A program made the position numbers and the translations under genes. From a virus: DNA of 64,000 nt. Each line of letters begins with the position of its first letter. Position 1 is the stretch's first letter. The stretch is from the IMG/VR virus record IMGVR_UViG_3300016457_000282, positions 62,001-126,000 of that record, one strand, 5' to 3'. The notes under the pieces were generated by a model, which saw only the letters and a program-made list of their open reading frames with translations, did not search any database and was not told where the DNA came from. Below, in pieces: positions 16,381-26,570 of the stretch.

Positions 16381-16840
16381 TTTCACTCTCCTCTAACACT
16401 TTCTTCAACTTCATAAGAGAATTATCCCAAGCGCCATAAATACGAACTACATCAAAGAACTCTTCCACATCATGTTGACGCAGCCCCCACTTGACCTTTC
16501 CTTGACTAGTTATACTTTTCACGATATGACGAAGCTCGTGGAGTAACAAAGCTTCCTTTTCTTGCAGCTCCGCACCTGCCCACCAATCAGCCCATACTTC
16601 AATTACGTAATCGTAGCCGGTTAAATAAGCCCATTTTCCAGTCGCTCTTGAACATTTGCCTAAGTAACGAGACTTCTCACTCCACTTCTTCAAATACCTA
16701 ATGTTAGCCTCCTTAGCATGTTCTAAGAGGTTAGGAAACCTGCGCATAAGATCCTTTGCAATCTCCTCACATTCTGGGCATTCTTCATACTTTGAATCTG
16801 CTTTCTTCTTCGCTACCGAGAGCATTTCTTTTAAATCCAT
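16346..16840 (-). CDS. Inverted copy of the phage metallopeptidase
   Basis: Mirror of 9591-10085, HELRH intact. Confidence 0.7.
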   Translation of the reverse strand: MDLKEMLSVAKKKADSKYEECPECEEIAKDLMRRFPNLLEHAKEANIRYLKKWSEKSRYLGKCSRATGKWAYLTGYDYVIEVWADWWAGAELQEKEALLLHELRHIVKSITSQGKVKWGLRQHDVEEFFDVVRIYGAWDNSLMKLKKVLEESENESCAREEHTD

Positions 16841-16873
16841 AAATAAACACCTCCCACTAAACAGAGTATGTTT

Positions 16874-17263
16874 TCAATCTTCTTTCTGCTCACTTAGGTT
16901 CATACCGCTTTCATTCTCCTGTCTCTTAGTTAGAAACGAATCACAGGTCTGTATAATTCCACTACTTTTCAACAACTCTTCTACGAGCTGCTTTCGTTTT
17001 TCCGAAGGCAAACTACGGTCTCCGTTAGTTCTATTAGATAATAGTAACCAACCTAAGAAACACTTTAACGAACAGAAATCAAGAGAGCCACTGCCCGTAT
17101 ACCTAAGAGATTCGAAAGACGTAATGAAACTGGAACAACCTTCTCCAGTTTCTCCTTTAACAATATGCGTTCCAAGGTCGTCAAAAAAGACCCATCCTTT
17201 TTCCGCATGAACATCGAGAGTGATCTTTCCACACCACTCACACTTATGTGTTTCAACTATCAT
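16874..17263 (-). CDS. Inverted copy of the treble-clef-like protein
   Basis: Mirror of 9168-9557. Confidence 0.65.
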   Translation of the reverse strand: MIVETHKCEWCGKITLDVHAEKGWVFFDDLGTHIVKGETGEGCSSFITSFESLRYTGSGSLDFCSLKCFLGWLLLSNRTNGDRSLPSEKRKQLVEELLKSSGIIQTCDSFLTKRQENESGMNLSEQKED

Positions 17264-17277
17264 TTTTCATTACCTCC

Positions 17278-17617
17278 TTTAGAAATTAACTGACTTACCT
17301 TGAAAATACTAACCAACTGAAAAACCGTGTTTGGTCAAAACTTGTTCCACACCTTCTTCACGATCAACTAATACTACTATCTTAACCACTTAAATGTGGG
17401 GAAAGTGATCCTTGACGGTTTGGATTGCTTTCACCAAAGAACGCCCAGTCGTTGCTACATCATCTATGATAGCTACTCTTTCATCTTTCTCTGTAAGCTG
17501 ACCTTCAATCCATACTCCGTGGATAGCAGCAACCTCGCCACTTACGGGTCAGTTTTTGGCTAGGCTTAGGATGTCATTTGCTATTAGGTCAATGAAGTCA
17601 ATTTTCCTCTCTGTCAT
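17278..17617 (-). pseudogene. Inverted copy of the phosphoribosyltransferase remnant
   Basis: Mirror of 8814-9153 with the same stops. Confidence 0.75.
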
Positions 17618-17632
17618 CGTTGGTGTCCTTAT

Positions 17633-18014
17633 TTACCAAATACAGTCCCGTGCGATTTCAACTAGCCGGACAAATACCTCATCTTTGACTTGTTCTTCTA
17701 AGGGAAGTTTATTGTAAGGCACTAAGTCTGGATGAATTTTGTTTTCTGGATCATATTTTTCGCCATACTTCCATCCCATTTTCAAGGTATTTCTTCATCC
17801 ATGAGTTATGAGCCTCTTCGGAGTTTTGAAATTTCTTTTTACCAGAACACAAGTCCGCAGTTAAATCCCTGAATTGCTCTTTAAATTCCTTTTCCCGCTC
17901 ATCCCATGGTTTTGGAATGACAGGACACCGTAATTGAACAGCGTGTAACCTAGCCCCTTCATAAACAAACTTTGCTCTACGTTCATTTAGGTCTATTATA
18001 TACCTCTCTTTCAT
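17633..18014 (-). pseudogene. Inverted copy of the frameshifted RyR gene
   Basis: Mirror of 8417-8798; the extra G of the GGG run is present here too. Confidence 0.7.
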
Positions 18015-18029
18015 CAATAAAAATCTTTC

Positions 18030-18254
18030 TCAATAATCCCTCCTCTTTACCTGTCTTCCTTCTTGTGGCACAAAAATCATGGCCTGATCTTCCTCTGTTG
18101 GCTTTTTATCTACCATAGGACAATCCACAATCAAAAACTCAGAAAACGGGCAACCTTCCTTGAAAAAACAATTGTCGCAAGGACGCTCTACAATATCAGG
18201 AAGGTCTGAACGCATTACCATAACCATCTGTATGGCAAATACTTGTTCTGACAT
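18030..18254 (-). CDS. Inverted copy of the Cys-rich protein
   Basis: Mirror of 8177-8401. Confidence 0.5.
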   Translation of the reverse strand: MSEQVFAIQMVMVMRSDLPDIVERPCDNCFFKEGCPFSEFLIVDCPMVDKKPTEEDQAMIFVPQEGRQVKRRDY

Positions 18255-18256
18255 AG

Positions 18257-18523
18257 TTACACCGCCTTTATCACTTTCTTTTTCATAAGTTCTTTCAAAA
18301 ATATCGGGCTTGCGGGGGTATGGCTCGCCATTAACACCAAAATGATATAATCCTCTTTAGTTGCTCGCATGATACCCTTCAGTGTTGAAATTAGCAAATC
18401 TCCATCGCTGGCTTTAGCAAAACGACGCCCGCTCAATTGTAAGGCCTCTAATAGCTCAGGTGTAAATTCCCCATCCATTGCTCTGCTTTTTACTATAACC
18501 GGCTTTTTTCTATATGTATCCAT
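18257..18523 (-). CDS. Inverted copy of the YRKKPVxV-type gene
   Basis: Mirror of 7908-8174 including the suspected frameshift. Confidence 0.6.
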   Translation of the reverse strand: MDTYRKKPVIVKSRAMDGEFTPELLEALQLSGRRFAKASDGDLLISTLKGIMRATKEDYIILVLMASHTPASPIFLKELMKKKVIKAV

Positions 18524-18527
18524 CTGC

Positions 18528-19346
18528 CTATTCCTCTTTTTGTTTTTCCTTCAACTTTTTAATCAATTCACTTGCTTTAAAAATACTAACTAATTGATAA
18601 TTGTGCTCGCTTAAGGCTTCTTTCGCCCCTTCCTCACGATCAACCAGGACCACGACCTTAGCTATGTTGATATGAGGAAAGTGGCCCTTGACAGTTTGGA
18701 TTGCTTTCACCAGAGAACGCCCTGTTGTTGCCACATCATCTACAATAGCCACTCTCTTGTCTTTCTCTGTAAGCTGACCTTCAATCCATTTACACAAGCC
18801 GTATTCTTTAGGCTCTTTTCTGATGATAAAAGTACGATAGTAACCTTTGCCCGCAAGTGCTCCAAGTATTGGATCAGCACCAATTGTAGGGCCACCAACT
18901 GCATCAACCTCTTCAATTACATCTCTCATTATCTCAGCTATAATTGACGCTCCTTCTGACGAAGTTGTAACCATTCTAGCATCAATATAGTAGGTACTTT
19001 GACTACCGGACGAAAGTTTAACATCATCGAAAATTAGAGCATAATCAATCAATAATTGTTTTAATCGGCGCTTATGCGCGGCGTCAGTACTTTTGACTTG
19101 TGCACGTGGCCGAAGATAATAGTGGTCTCCTTTATCAACAAGTCTCCGCATTAAGATTCTTTTCTTGACTCCGTGTAAGTTATACCAAGACACGCCACCA
19201 TCAAAGTGCGTAAAACGTTCTTGCACTTTGCCGCACTGCGTACAAATTCTATAAGCGCGTCTAAATTGAGGAAGTTCTACTTCTTCGAAACATTCAGTAC
19301 CTGAATATTTGTACACATATTTCCAGCGGTGCCATAAATGTAACAT
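18528..19346 (-). CDS. Inverted copy of the orotate phosphoribosyltransferase-like gene
   Basis: Mirror of 7085-7903. Confidence 0.8.
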   Translation of the reverse strand: MLHLWHRWKYVYKYSGTECFEEVELPQFRRAYRICTQCGKVQERFTHFDGGVSWYNLHGVKKRILMRRLVDKGDHYYLRPRAQVKSTDAAHKRRLKQLLIDYALIFDDVKLSSGSQSTYYIDARMVTTSSEGASIIAEIMRDVIEEVDAVGGPTIGADPILGALAGKGYYRTFIIRKEPKEYGLCKWIEGQLTEKDKRVAIVDDVATTGRSLVKAIQTVKGHFPHINIAKVVVLVDREEGAKEALSEHNYQLVSIFKASELIKKLKEKQKEE

Positions 19347-19368
19347 TTCAACCCCCTGAGCACTTTCT

Positions 19369-19424
19369 TCTTTTTCTAATTTGAGCCTGCAAGGCCCCTT
19401 CCCTCTGGGTAAGAGAGGATGTCA
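19369..19424 (-). repeat. Inverted copy of the TTGACATCC hairpin element
   Basis: Mirror of 7007-7062. Confidence 0.4.
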
Positions 19425-19721
19425 ATACTCTTCCTCTTTATTAGCCTTACTTTTCTTATACTTTTCCCAATACCAAGGCCCGTGACCCAGCAGTGAACAA
19501 AATTCATCAACAGTAATTTCATGCTTCCATCCTTTAACATAATTCGCTAAGTAAATTTTAGGTCTATCTTGAATAATCCTTTCTAAAGCCTCTTCTTCGC
19601 GTTCATGCTCAAACCATTCAGTTCCCCATCCTATCACTCTTTGTATATCAGCTATTTGCTCACCTTTTTCATCAAGGACGAGTAAATTCCGGTTTGTGAA
19701 AAGGAACACTTCTTTAATCAT
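19422..19721 (-). CDS. Inverted copy of the DExGEQI-type protein
   Basis: Mirror of 6710-7009. Confidence 0.65.
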   Translation of the reverse strand: MIKEVFLFTNRNLLVLDEKGEQIADIQRVIGWGTEWFEHEREEEALERIIQDRPKIYLANYVKGWKHEITVDEFCSLLGHGPWYWEKYKKSKANKEEEY

Positions 19722-20457
19722 GGTTTACCTCCTTTGAGTCAACCCAATTTTCTGCTTCCTCTCTAGTCAGGAAGAAATGAATTCCTCCTGCACATTCTTG
19801 CCATCTATCCTCACACCACTCATGTGCTACCACTTTTTCTCCGGACCGGTAAATCGCAGTAGCATAGTAATTTTCTACTTTTACCTCATCTGCTCCTTCG
19901 ATTTCCAAACAAATAGCATATTCTGCTCTATACTTTCTTGTTGTAGCACATGACCGGCGAGCTTCTTTAGGGATAAGGAGTTTGACGATGTGGCCGTTTT
20001 TCTTTCCCCAACCAATTAGATCCCCTTCTGGTGCTGGGTGGATACCCACGGTTAAATAATTTATTCTGATATCCCTGAGATTAGCTCCCGTGAGATCAGC
20101 GCCTGTGAGATCAGCTCCTCTGAGATCAGCGCCTGTGAGATCAGCTTCCTTAAGATTAGCTCTCCAGAGGTTAGCTTCCCAGAGATTAGCTCCTCTGAGA
20201 TTAGCTTCCCAAAGGTTAGCTTCCCAGAGATCAGCTCCTCTGAGGTTAGCTTCTCTGAGGTTAGCTCCCCAGAGATCAGCTCTCCAGAGATTAGCTCTCC
20301 AGAGGTCGGCTCCTCTGAGATTAGCTTCCCTAAGATCAGCTCTTGTGAGATCAACTCCTCTCAAATCAACCTCTTCCAGATTAGCTTTTGTTCCCTTTTT
20401 TCCTGTCAGCCACTTTTCGTGGTTCTTTAATATTTGCGCTAATTCCTCCTTATTCAT
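19714..20457 (-). CDS. Inverted copy of pentapeptide-repeat protein 2
   Basis: Mirror of 5974-6717. Confidence 0.85.
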   Translation of the reverse strand: MNKEELAQILKNHEKWLTGKKGTKANLEEVDLRGVDLTRADLREANLRGADLWRANLWRADLWGANLREANLRGADLWEANLWEANLRGANLWEANLWRANLKEADLTGADLRGADLTGADLTGANLRDIRINYLTVGIHPAPEGDLIGWGKKNGHIVKLLIPKEARRSCATTRKYRAEYAICLEIEGADEVKVENYYATAIYRSGEKVVAHEWCEDRWQECAGGIHFFLTREEAENWVDSKEVNHD

Positions 20458-20480
20458 GTTTTCCTCCTTCTACTATTTAT

Positions 20481-21473
20481 CTAACCCCATGCTTCTGCTT
20501 CTTCTCTAGTCAGAAAGAAATGAATTCCTCCCGCACATTCTTGCCATCTATCCTCACACCATTCATGTGCTACCACCTTTTCTCCAGGTCGATAAACGGC
20601 GGTAGCATGACTATTCTTTACTATTACCTCATCTGTTCCCTCTACCTCTAAACAAATAGCATATTCTGCTCTATACTTTCTTGTTGTAGCACATGACCGG
20701 CGAGCTTCTTTAGGGATGAGGAGTTTGACGATGTACCCGTCTTTCTTTCCCCAACCAATTAGATCTCCTTCCGGTGCTGGGTGGATGCCCGTGGTCAAAT
20801 AATTTATTCTGGCATCCTTGAGATTAACTCCTCTAAGATCAGCTTCCGTGAGAATAGCTTCCTTAAGATTAGCTTCCCTAAAGTCAGCCTCTGTGAGATT
20901 AGCTTCCCTAAGATCAGCTCCTGTGAGATCAACTCCTCTGAGATCAGCCCTCGCGAGATCAGCTTCCTTAAGATTAGCTCTCCAAAGGTCAGCTCCTGTG
21001 AGATTAGCTTCCTCAAGATCACCTTCCGTGAGAATAGCTTTCCTGAGATTAGCTCCTGTAAGATTAGCTCTCGAGAGATCAACTTCCCTGAGATCAACTC
21101 CTCTGAGATCAGCCCTCGCGAGATCAGCTTCCTTAAGATTAGCTCTCCAGAGGTTAGCTCCCGTGAGATCAACTTCCGTGAGATCGGCTCCTTGGAGATC
21201 AACTTCCGCGAGAATAGCTTTCTTAAGATTAGCTCCTATGAGATTAGCTTCTCTAAGATCGGCTCTTTGAAGATTAGCCCAGCTAAGATTAGCTTCTCTA
21301 AAGTTAGCTCCTGTAAGATTAGCGTCTTTAAAGTTAGCTTTTCTCAAGTTAGCCTTTGAAAAATCAACTCCTTTTAAATCAACTCCTCTTAAATCAGCTT
21401 TAGTTCCTCCTCCCTTCCCTGTCAACCACTTTTTGTGTTCCTTTAATATCTGCGCTAATTCCTCTTTATCCAT
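20481..21473 (-). CDS. Inverted copy of pentapeptide-repeat protein 1
   Basis: Mirror of 4958-5950. Exact identity across a long internally repeated gene argues against independent divergence of the arms. Confidence 0.85.
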   Translation of the reverse strand: MDKEELAQILKEHKKWLTGKGGGTKADLRGVDLKGVDFSKANLRKANFKDANLTGANFREANLSWANLQRADLREANLIGANLKKAILAEVDLQGADLTEVDLTGANLWRANLKEADLARADLRGVDLREVDLSRANLTGANLRKAILTEGDLEEANLTGADLWRANLKEADLARADLRGVDLTGADLREANLTEADFREANLKEAILTEADLRGVNLKDARINYLTTGIHPAPEGDLIGWGKKDGYIVKLLIPKEARRSCATTRKYRAEYAICLEVEGTDEVIVKNSHATAVYRPGEKVVAHEWCEDRWQECAGGIHFFLTREEAEAWG

Positions 21474-21484
21474 GTTTCTCTCCT

Positions 21485-21685
21485 TCATTTAATTTCTTCA
21501 ACTTCTTCCAACTTCATTTGATACATTTGATTGCCTTGTAATTCTACGGGAAATGGAGAAGCATCGCCATCTTTGTATCGCCCTCGTAATACCTTTCCTA
21601 TAGGCAACCTATAAGGATTACCTTTGATTACTTTGAACCAAAGAGGAAACACTTTCGCTAACCACTCATTTTTGTGGTCCTTCAC
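21485..21685 (-). CDS. Inverted copy of small protein 4746
   Basis: Mirror of 4746-4946. Confidence 0.55.
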   Translation of the reverse strand: MKDHKNEWLAKVFPLWFKVIKGNPYRLPIGKVLRGRYKDGDASPFPVELQGNQMYQMKLEEVEEIK

Positions 21686-21697
21686 CGTATAACCTCC

Positions 21698-21952
21698 TCA
21701 GTGAATTTCCAATTGAACAACTTTAAACTCTCCATTCTCCAGCTTCAATGGAGTAGCTAGGATATAAGGAGACACACTTACATCTCCTCCTGTAAAGGTA
21801 AGTGAATTTTTGACATCAACACAAGGTATCAATCTCACAGCTGTATCATCAGTAAAAACTATTACTGCTTCGGGCCAATCACTGGTATCAATCCTTTTGA
21901 TAGTTTTGTTTGTCAAAAACTCCTTCACTGGTTTAAGTGTTAGCCATGCCAT
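21698..21952 (-). CDS. Inverted copy of small protein 4479
   Basis: Mirror of 4479-4733. Confidence 0.65.
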   Translation of the reverse strand: MAWLTLKPVKEFLTNKTIKRIDTSDWPEAVIVFTDDTAVRLIPCVDVKNSLTFTGGDVSVSPYILATPLKLENGEFKVVQLEIH

Positions 21953-22016
21953 AACTTTCCTCCTTTTAGTAAGCTATTAGAATGCGGCTTCTCGAACGTT
22001 ACAGACTACCCAAAAT

Positions 22017-22259
22017 TCATCTTCGCCTTAAATTCACGTACGATGGCTCCAGACCAAGTAAGTGGATTATCTCGAGCGCAGTTCCCTCAATCACGCCATC
22101 TAAACCGTACGTATAAGCATAGTGGTCTGCTTGAACTTTTCTAGCTTGTTTCAATGACATTGCCATCTGAATCGCCGTTCTTATCCTCTCCTTAACCCAA
22201 ACTTCTTGATCAGAGGTGACCACTACCTTCTCTGGCATTTTCTCTCCTTCTACGCTCAT
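22017..22259 (-). CDS. Inverted copy of small protein 4172
   Basis: Mirror of 4172-4414. Confidence 0.65.
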   Translation of the reverse strand: MSVEGEKMPEKVVVTSDQEVWVKERIRTAIQMAMSLKQARKVQADHYAYTYGLDGVIEGTALEIIHLLGLEPSYVNLRRR

Positions 22260-22272
22260 TAACGCACCTCCT

Positions 22273-22320
22273 CTGCAAGAAAAATTAAAAGTTTTTTAAA
22301 TAAAAAAAAGAGTACGTAAC
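22273..22320 (-). promoter_or_regulatory. Inverted copy of AT-rich leader motif 1
   Basis: Mirror of 4111-4158. Confidence 0.45.
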
Positions 22321-22350
22321 AAGTATTCGTTCAACTAACCAAATAATGCG

Positions 22351-22821
22351 TTAGATTAATTGGGCTTCTCTAAGTTTGATAATATCCTCTACCTCAAAAC
22401 CGCCGGCTCGGAGATCTCTTAGCTCCGATGCTGATAAGACTCGGTTATGTCTTCTGCACTGGAAGACCTCTATTTCCTTCATTTCTTGTTTCTCCTCCAA
22501 CTTCGATGCTAACTCCTGAACTTTTTGTCGGTAATCCTCGATCTCAGCATCACAACCTCCTAGCGATTTGCCTAATTCCAATTCGAGCTCCGATATTCTT
22601 TTTTCTCGCCCGATTATCTTTTGTACCAATTCACTAGGTATCGTCCAAGATGATGTCCCATCCTCGGTGAAGTAGCTTCCTTCACCGTCCTCTATTTCAA
22701 CTACAATCTTTCCGTAGTAACTCTTCTCAGCATAAACATAACTTAAGATCCCTTTCTCATCTTTCTCCTCTACCATTTCAGTGTTTCTCTCACCGTTAAG
22801 TACTAGAACTAAACTATCCAT
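22351..22821 (-). CDS. Inverted copy of coiled-coil protein 3610
   Basis: Mirror of 3610-4080. Confidence 0.65.
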   Translation of the reverse strand: MDSLVLVLNGERNTEMVEEKDEKGILSYVYAEKSYYGKIVVEIEDGEGSYFTEDGTSSWTIPSELVQKIIGREKRISELELELGKSLGGCDAEIEDYRQKVQELASKLEEKQEMKEIEVFQCRRHNRVLSASELRDLRAGGFEVEDIIKLREAQLI

Positions 22822-23195
22822 TACCTTACCTCCTTGGTTTTATTAGTAGGACTCTTTTGACTAGGTGCTAGCCTGAGTCCGTCGTTCTCGGGATTAACAT
22901 TCTTGTAGAATGAGTAACTTGCTTTTTCTACAGCAACAGCTAACTGATCATCGGCTGTGTTAGAGAAGTAACGCTCGACCCTCTTTTCTTTCTCCTTCAT
23001 CTCTGTCGACACTGAGTCAATGTTGTCAAACTCTTTACCGGTTGCTTCAGCTATCATCCTTAATATTTCCTCTTGCATCCCGATCGTCAGTCGTATATCT
23101 CCTAGTCCTAAGTGCACTCTGTCGTCGAACCTACAATCTTCAAAGTATTTCGCAACTGTCATCAGTAAATTATCTAGAGTAACATGTATCATCAT
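22821..23195 (-). CDS. Inverted copy of protein 3236
   Basis: Mirror of 3236-3610. Confidence 0.65.
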   Translation of the reverse strand: MMIHVTLDNLLMTVAKYFEDCRFDDRVHLGLGDIRLTIGMQEEILRMIAEATGKEFDNIDSVSTEMKEKEKRVERYFSNTADDQLAVAVEKASYSFYKNVNPENDGLRLAPSQKSPTNKTKEVR

Positions 23196-23224
23196 GTTTG
23201 CTCCTTTCAGAATTCTAAGAGATA

Positions 23225-23368
23225 CTAACGTTTCGCTAAAGCGTAGATATCACTATGTTTAGTGAAACTGTACAACTCAATTTTCTTAGCATCAAACTTC
23301 CACAAAAGTACTTCACAGTTAATTTCTTCTCTACGTACCGGTTAAAATTTCAACCGTTCTCTACTCAT
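23225..23368 (-). pseudogene. Inverted copy of the TAA-interrupted short frame
   Basis: Mirror of 3063-3206. Confidence 0.3.
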
Positions 23369-23377
23369 AACAACTTC

Positions 23378-23659
23378 TTACACTCTCAACCCTCTTCTGT
23401 GAACCTCTTGTAATAGGGCCTCACCTAAGGGATGAAAAACGTCGATGTCGCCAACCTCGAGGTGATAAAGCTCACACTCTAGATCGAAGGTAGCTTGCTC
23501 ACCTCTTAGGAAACAAAGAGTCTTGTAACCTTCTAATACAACCTTCTCTTTCGCTCTTCTGAGCAGCTTAATTGTGTTCAACAAATGTTCATCAGTCATA
23601 TCACAAATCCTGATTTTACGGCCATCTTTAGTAGTCCAGATCTTAGTTTGCTTCCGCAT
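23378..23659 (-). CDS. Inverted copy of small phage protein 2772
   Basis: Mirror of 2772-3053. Confidence 0.7.
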   Translation of the reverse strand: MRKQTKIWTTKDGRKIRICDMTDEHLLNTIKLLRRAKEKVVLEGYKTLCFLRGEQATFDLECELYHLEVGDIDVFHPLGEALLQEVHRRGLRV

Positions 23660-23873
23660 TTTCCTTCTCCTGTTGAACTTCCAAAGTCTTTCTTAGAGCT
23701 TTCTTATATCCACCATTCCGCCTGATACTCACTTTCGTTTTCTTATAACGCCCTTCTTTCGTACTCCACCAACGAACTTCAAAGAAACTAGTTACATACT
23801 CTTTACAATCTCCATACAGAGAAAGCCATGATGCTTTAGCGCATGAATGAATCTGTGTTATGTTTCTACGCAT
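23643..23873 (-). CDS. Inverted copy of the small basic protein 2558
   Basis: Mirror of 2558-2788. Confidence 0.5.
   Translation of the reverse strand: MRRNITQIHSCAKASWLSLYGDCKEYVTSFFEVRWWSTKEGRYKKTKVSIRRNGGYKKALRKTLEVQQEKENAEAN
23801..23846 (-). repeat. Inverted copy of dispersed repeat C
   Basis: Mirror of 2585-2630. Confidence 0.7.
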
Positions 23874-25321
23874 TTCCATCCTCCATATGGATATACTACA
23901 TTCATATCCTTAAGCTTGAATCGTGTTCCATCGTATGTATATCCAAATCCACCTGTCAAACTATAACCCTTCAACACATCAATATGATTGTCGATTTCAA
24001 TTGTAGCACCTTCCTTGAATCCAACTTCAGAGAACTTCTTTCGATAGCCTTTGACACCAGGATTTACTTTGACTTGATAACCCTGTTTTAACAGTGGTAG
24101 AATTTTCGTACTGTATACGTTATGAAATGACTCTGGATTTCCATTTCGATTCGTAGCTACACGAATACACTTCTTGTTTTTGATGACATAGTACAATCGA
24201 TTACGTTCGCTATTCTTCATTCTACGATTATGCTGTCGTTTCTGTTCAAAACGTACCACATGTTTATCGATGAATGGTTCATGTTTGATTTCAACGTTGT
24301 TTCGCATCAGTTTGTTGATAGCAATACAGTAAGCATCATTACAGTGAGATTTGACAAGATTGAGCTCTCTACGAATAACATATGAATCAGCACCAATACA
24401 GAACCAAACATGTTCTTTACCGAAAGCATCTGACAACCAATCTTTTAAAAACGGCATAATGATATTGAGTCTGGATGTAGATGTGAAGTCTGCTATTTTC
24501 GTTTTGATTTTGCTTTGTACTCTTTTCAGCAACTGAGCATCAGTATGTACTTTAACGTGACAATCTGGGCACAGTGTAATAAGATTATCCGGATGATCTT
24601 TACCGTTTTGAGATCTGGGTACTACATGATGCAGCTGAAATTGAACGTTCTTCTTTCCGCATAGCTGACATGCATACTTATCACGGTGTAGTACATAAGC
24701 ACGAATATTTTGGTAACCGAATAATCTTCCGTGTTGATACTGCTCACCTTCAATATCTGAATTCATCATACGTTGGATGTCAAACTTAGCATATTCAAGT
24801 GAGATGTTAGCGTCAGGAACGTATTCAACTATTTTCTGTATAGCAGCTTTATGTGACTCTAGAAAATGTCGAACTGATGGAGTCAACCGTCCATCTAAAC
24901 GTCTTCTATTTTCGAATCTAGCTGGTCTATGCTTTGGTACGAGTCCTTTTCTCTTAATACGTTTACGTCTGAAGTATCGTCTCATATTTCGATATCCCCG
25001 TCTTATCTCAAGTAATTGCTTGATTTCTTTCGACCTTGTGTGAAATTCGATACTTAGCAATTGCTTGACTTTGTTATACATAGTGATTCTGACTAAACAA
25101 ATACCAATCGTATCTCCTGGATCTACTCCAATCCAGTATATAGGGTTATCTCTTTGCTGCGATAGTGTCTTGAACACTTGTACGACCATAATTTTACCGA
25201 CAAATCGAATGACTTTAGCATTCATCTGTCGCAACCAACGTTTAACCATATCCAACTTTCGTGTTGGATGTAAAATGTTATTTCTTCCATCTACAAGAAA
25301 TATTAATCGTTGATGTTGCAT
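23858..25321 (-). CDS. iscB: Inverted copy of IscB-type nuclease
   Basis: Mirror of 1110-2573. This is the copy contiguous with the unique sequence, so it is the better reference copy if the palindrome is a read-through. Confidence 0.9.
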   Translation of the reverse strand: MQHQRLIFLVDGRNNILHPTRKLDMVKRWLRQMNAKVIRFVGKIMVVQVFKTLSQQRDNPIYWIGVDPGDTIGICLVRITMYNKVKQLLSIEFHTRSKEIKQLLEIRRGYRNMRRYFRRKRIKRKGLVPKHRPARFENRRRLDGRLTPSVRHFLESHKAAIQKIVEYVPDANISLEYAKFDIQRMMNSDIEGEQYQHGRLFGYQNIRAYVLHRDKYACQLCGKKNVQFQLHHVVPRSQNGKDHPDNLITLCPDCHVKVHTDAQLLKRVQSKIKTKIADFTSTSRLNIIMPFLKDWLSDAFGKEHVWFCIGADSYVIRRELNLVKSHCNDAYCIAINKLMRNNVEIKHEPFIDKHVVRFEQKRQHNRRMKNSERNRLYYVIKNKKCIRVATNRNGNPESFHNVYSTKILPLLKQGYQVKVNPGVKGYRKKFSEVGFKEGATIEIDNHIDVLKGYSLTGGFGYTYDGTRFKLKDMNVVYPYGGWKCVET

Positions 25322-25323
25322 CG

Positions 25324-25520
25324 ATTTTCCTCCTGGTGTATGCCCCTATAGGGCAGGAGCAGTAATACGTCCCTGGCCTGAGCTATGGCTTGAAAGTACG
25401 AACGCATTCAATCGAATGCTCCTTCGCAGAGCCAGGAGCTGGAACGACACCCCTGGGTGCATCACCATAGTCCATTGGCATGATCACAAGCCAGGATGCT
25501 TTAGCTCCTAGTCATGTGAC
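25324..25520 (-). ncRNA. Inverted copy of the candidate omega RNA leader
   Basis: Mirror of 911-1107, with the same stems. Confidence 0.55.
25487..25520 (-). repeat. Inverted copy of dispersed repeat B
   Basis: Mirror of 911-944. Confidence 0.7.
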
Positions 25521-25582
25521 GGAGTTTAAGTGTACTCTAAACGCTACGATACAGAACCCACACATTGGAATACGACACTGTA

Positions 25583-25635
25583 CTTTGCAGATCACGTGAA
25601 GAAAACCGTGATGCTTTAGCACCTAATCATGTGAC
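25583..25635 (-). repeat. Inverted copy of dispersed repeat A
   Basis: Mirror of 796-848. Confidence 0.75.
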
Positions 25636-26430
25636 TATGTTTAAGCGAAGAAAAAAATCTAAGACGCCAATACAGATCACTACGTTACGCGACAGCACCT
25701 TTCACTTTACTGCACTTCAAAATACCACAGTACACTTAACCGTTACCACACACAACTTCAGACTGCTTTAGTTGACTTTACATTACCGGTGCAGGACCAG
25801 GCCTTACATCACCTTCGCAATATGATACGGTACCTCTCTTTACCATACTCCCCCACAACACGGAGCATTACGAAGCCACCACTCGAGTTCGCTAAACTTA
25901 CTCAAGCCTCCACAGCATAGTACGATACACCACCTTCACTTTAGTTGACTTTGCAATAGCTTCTCCTCAGAGCTGTCTTTTCTTCCACTTTTCCTTACTT
26001 TCTTAACAAAAACTACCAACGCATGTTGAAAAGGCTACCAAACAGTGCAGTCAACTACCTTAGAGACAAACTTCTAGGTTTTCTCTGAAAACTTTTGATA
26101 AAACTCCTTACATCTAAGTTATTCAGTACTTAATTGCTATGACCAAGACAGTGCGTCGCATGCAAAACAATACAATACCTTTACTTTACACAACATTGGT
26201 TTGCTCTACTGAACCAAGCTTTCACGCCCCGTAAAAACTCTTTGACTGCACTGTACAACATTCTTTGCCACATAATGGAACAATCTCTCTTTAAGAGACA
26301 TCTGAGAAGGAACTTCCCTTCTTCTAACCACCTATGAGTCATCGTATGTTCAGTTAGTCAAAGTAGTTTACTTTTACATCAAATTACATAACACCACGAT
26401 ACCGGTTACACGACTACACTTTTCCGTGCT
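25636..26430. other. Inverted copy of the gene-free region
   Basis: Mirror of 1-795. Beyond 26430 the sequence continues without a visible change in character to 26637, still gene-free. Confidence 0.6.
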
Positions 26431-26570
26431 AATACTACCTTTCCCCATTCTACCTACGATGGCTCTGTAATCTTCTGGTTTGCAAACTGATTTTCCGCTC
26501 ACGGAACTGAGCATCACTGTGCTCATGCTTAGCTCTATAAAGACAAACCTTCACGCTTCGTTACAGTGCA

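Larger units (their letters stand above)
1..26430. repeat. Giant perfect inverted repeat, two 13,215-bp arms
   Basis: Every gene, repeat and intergenic base I compared in 1-13215 recurs as its reverse complement in 13216-26430, with base x matching base 26431-x. There is no spacer at the centre. The repeat is censored by the window: base 26431 would pair with base 0, so the true arms may be longer. The right arm continues into unique sequence and is therefore likely the arm attached to the genome. Hairpin telomere read-through, a head-to-head dimer junction, and a fold-back artefact all predict this picture. Confidence 0.97.

Noticed and set aside
1-26430. Ordinary terminal inverted repeats of a transposon
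   Set aside because: The arms meet without any spacer and carry more than 20 genes each; no transposase spans the centre.
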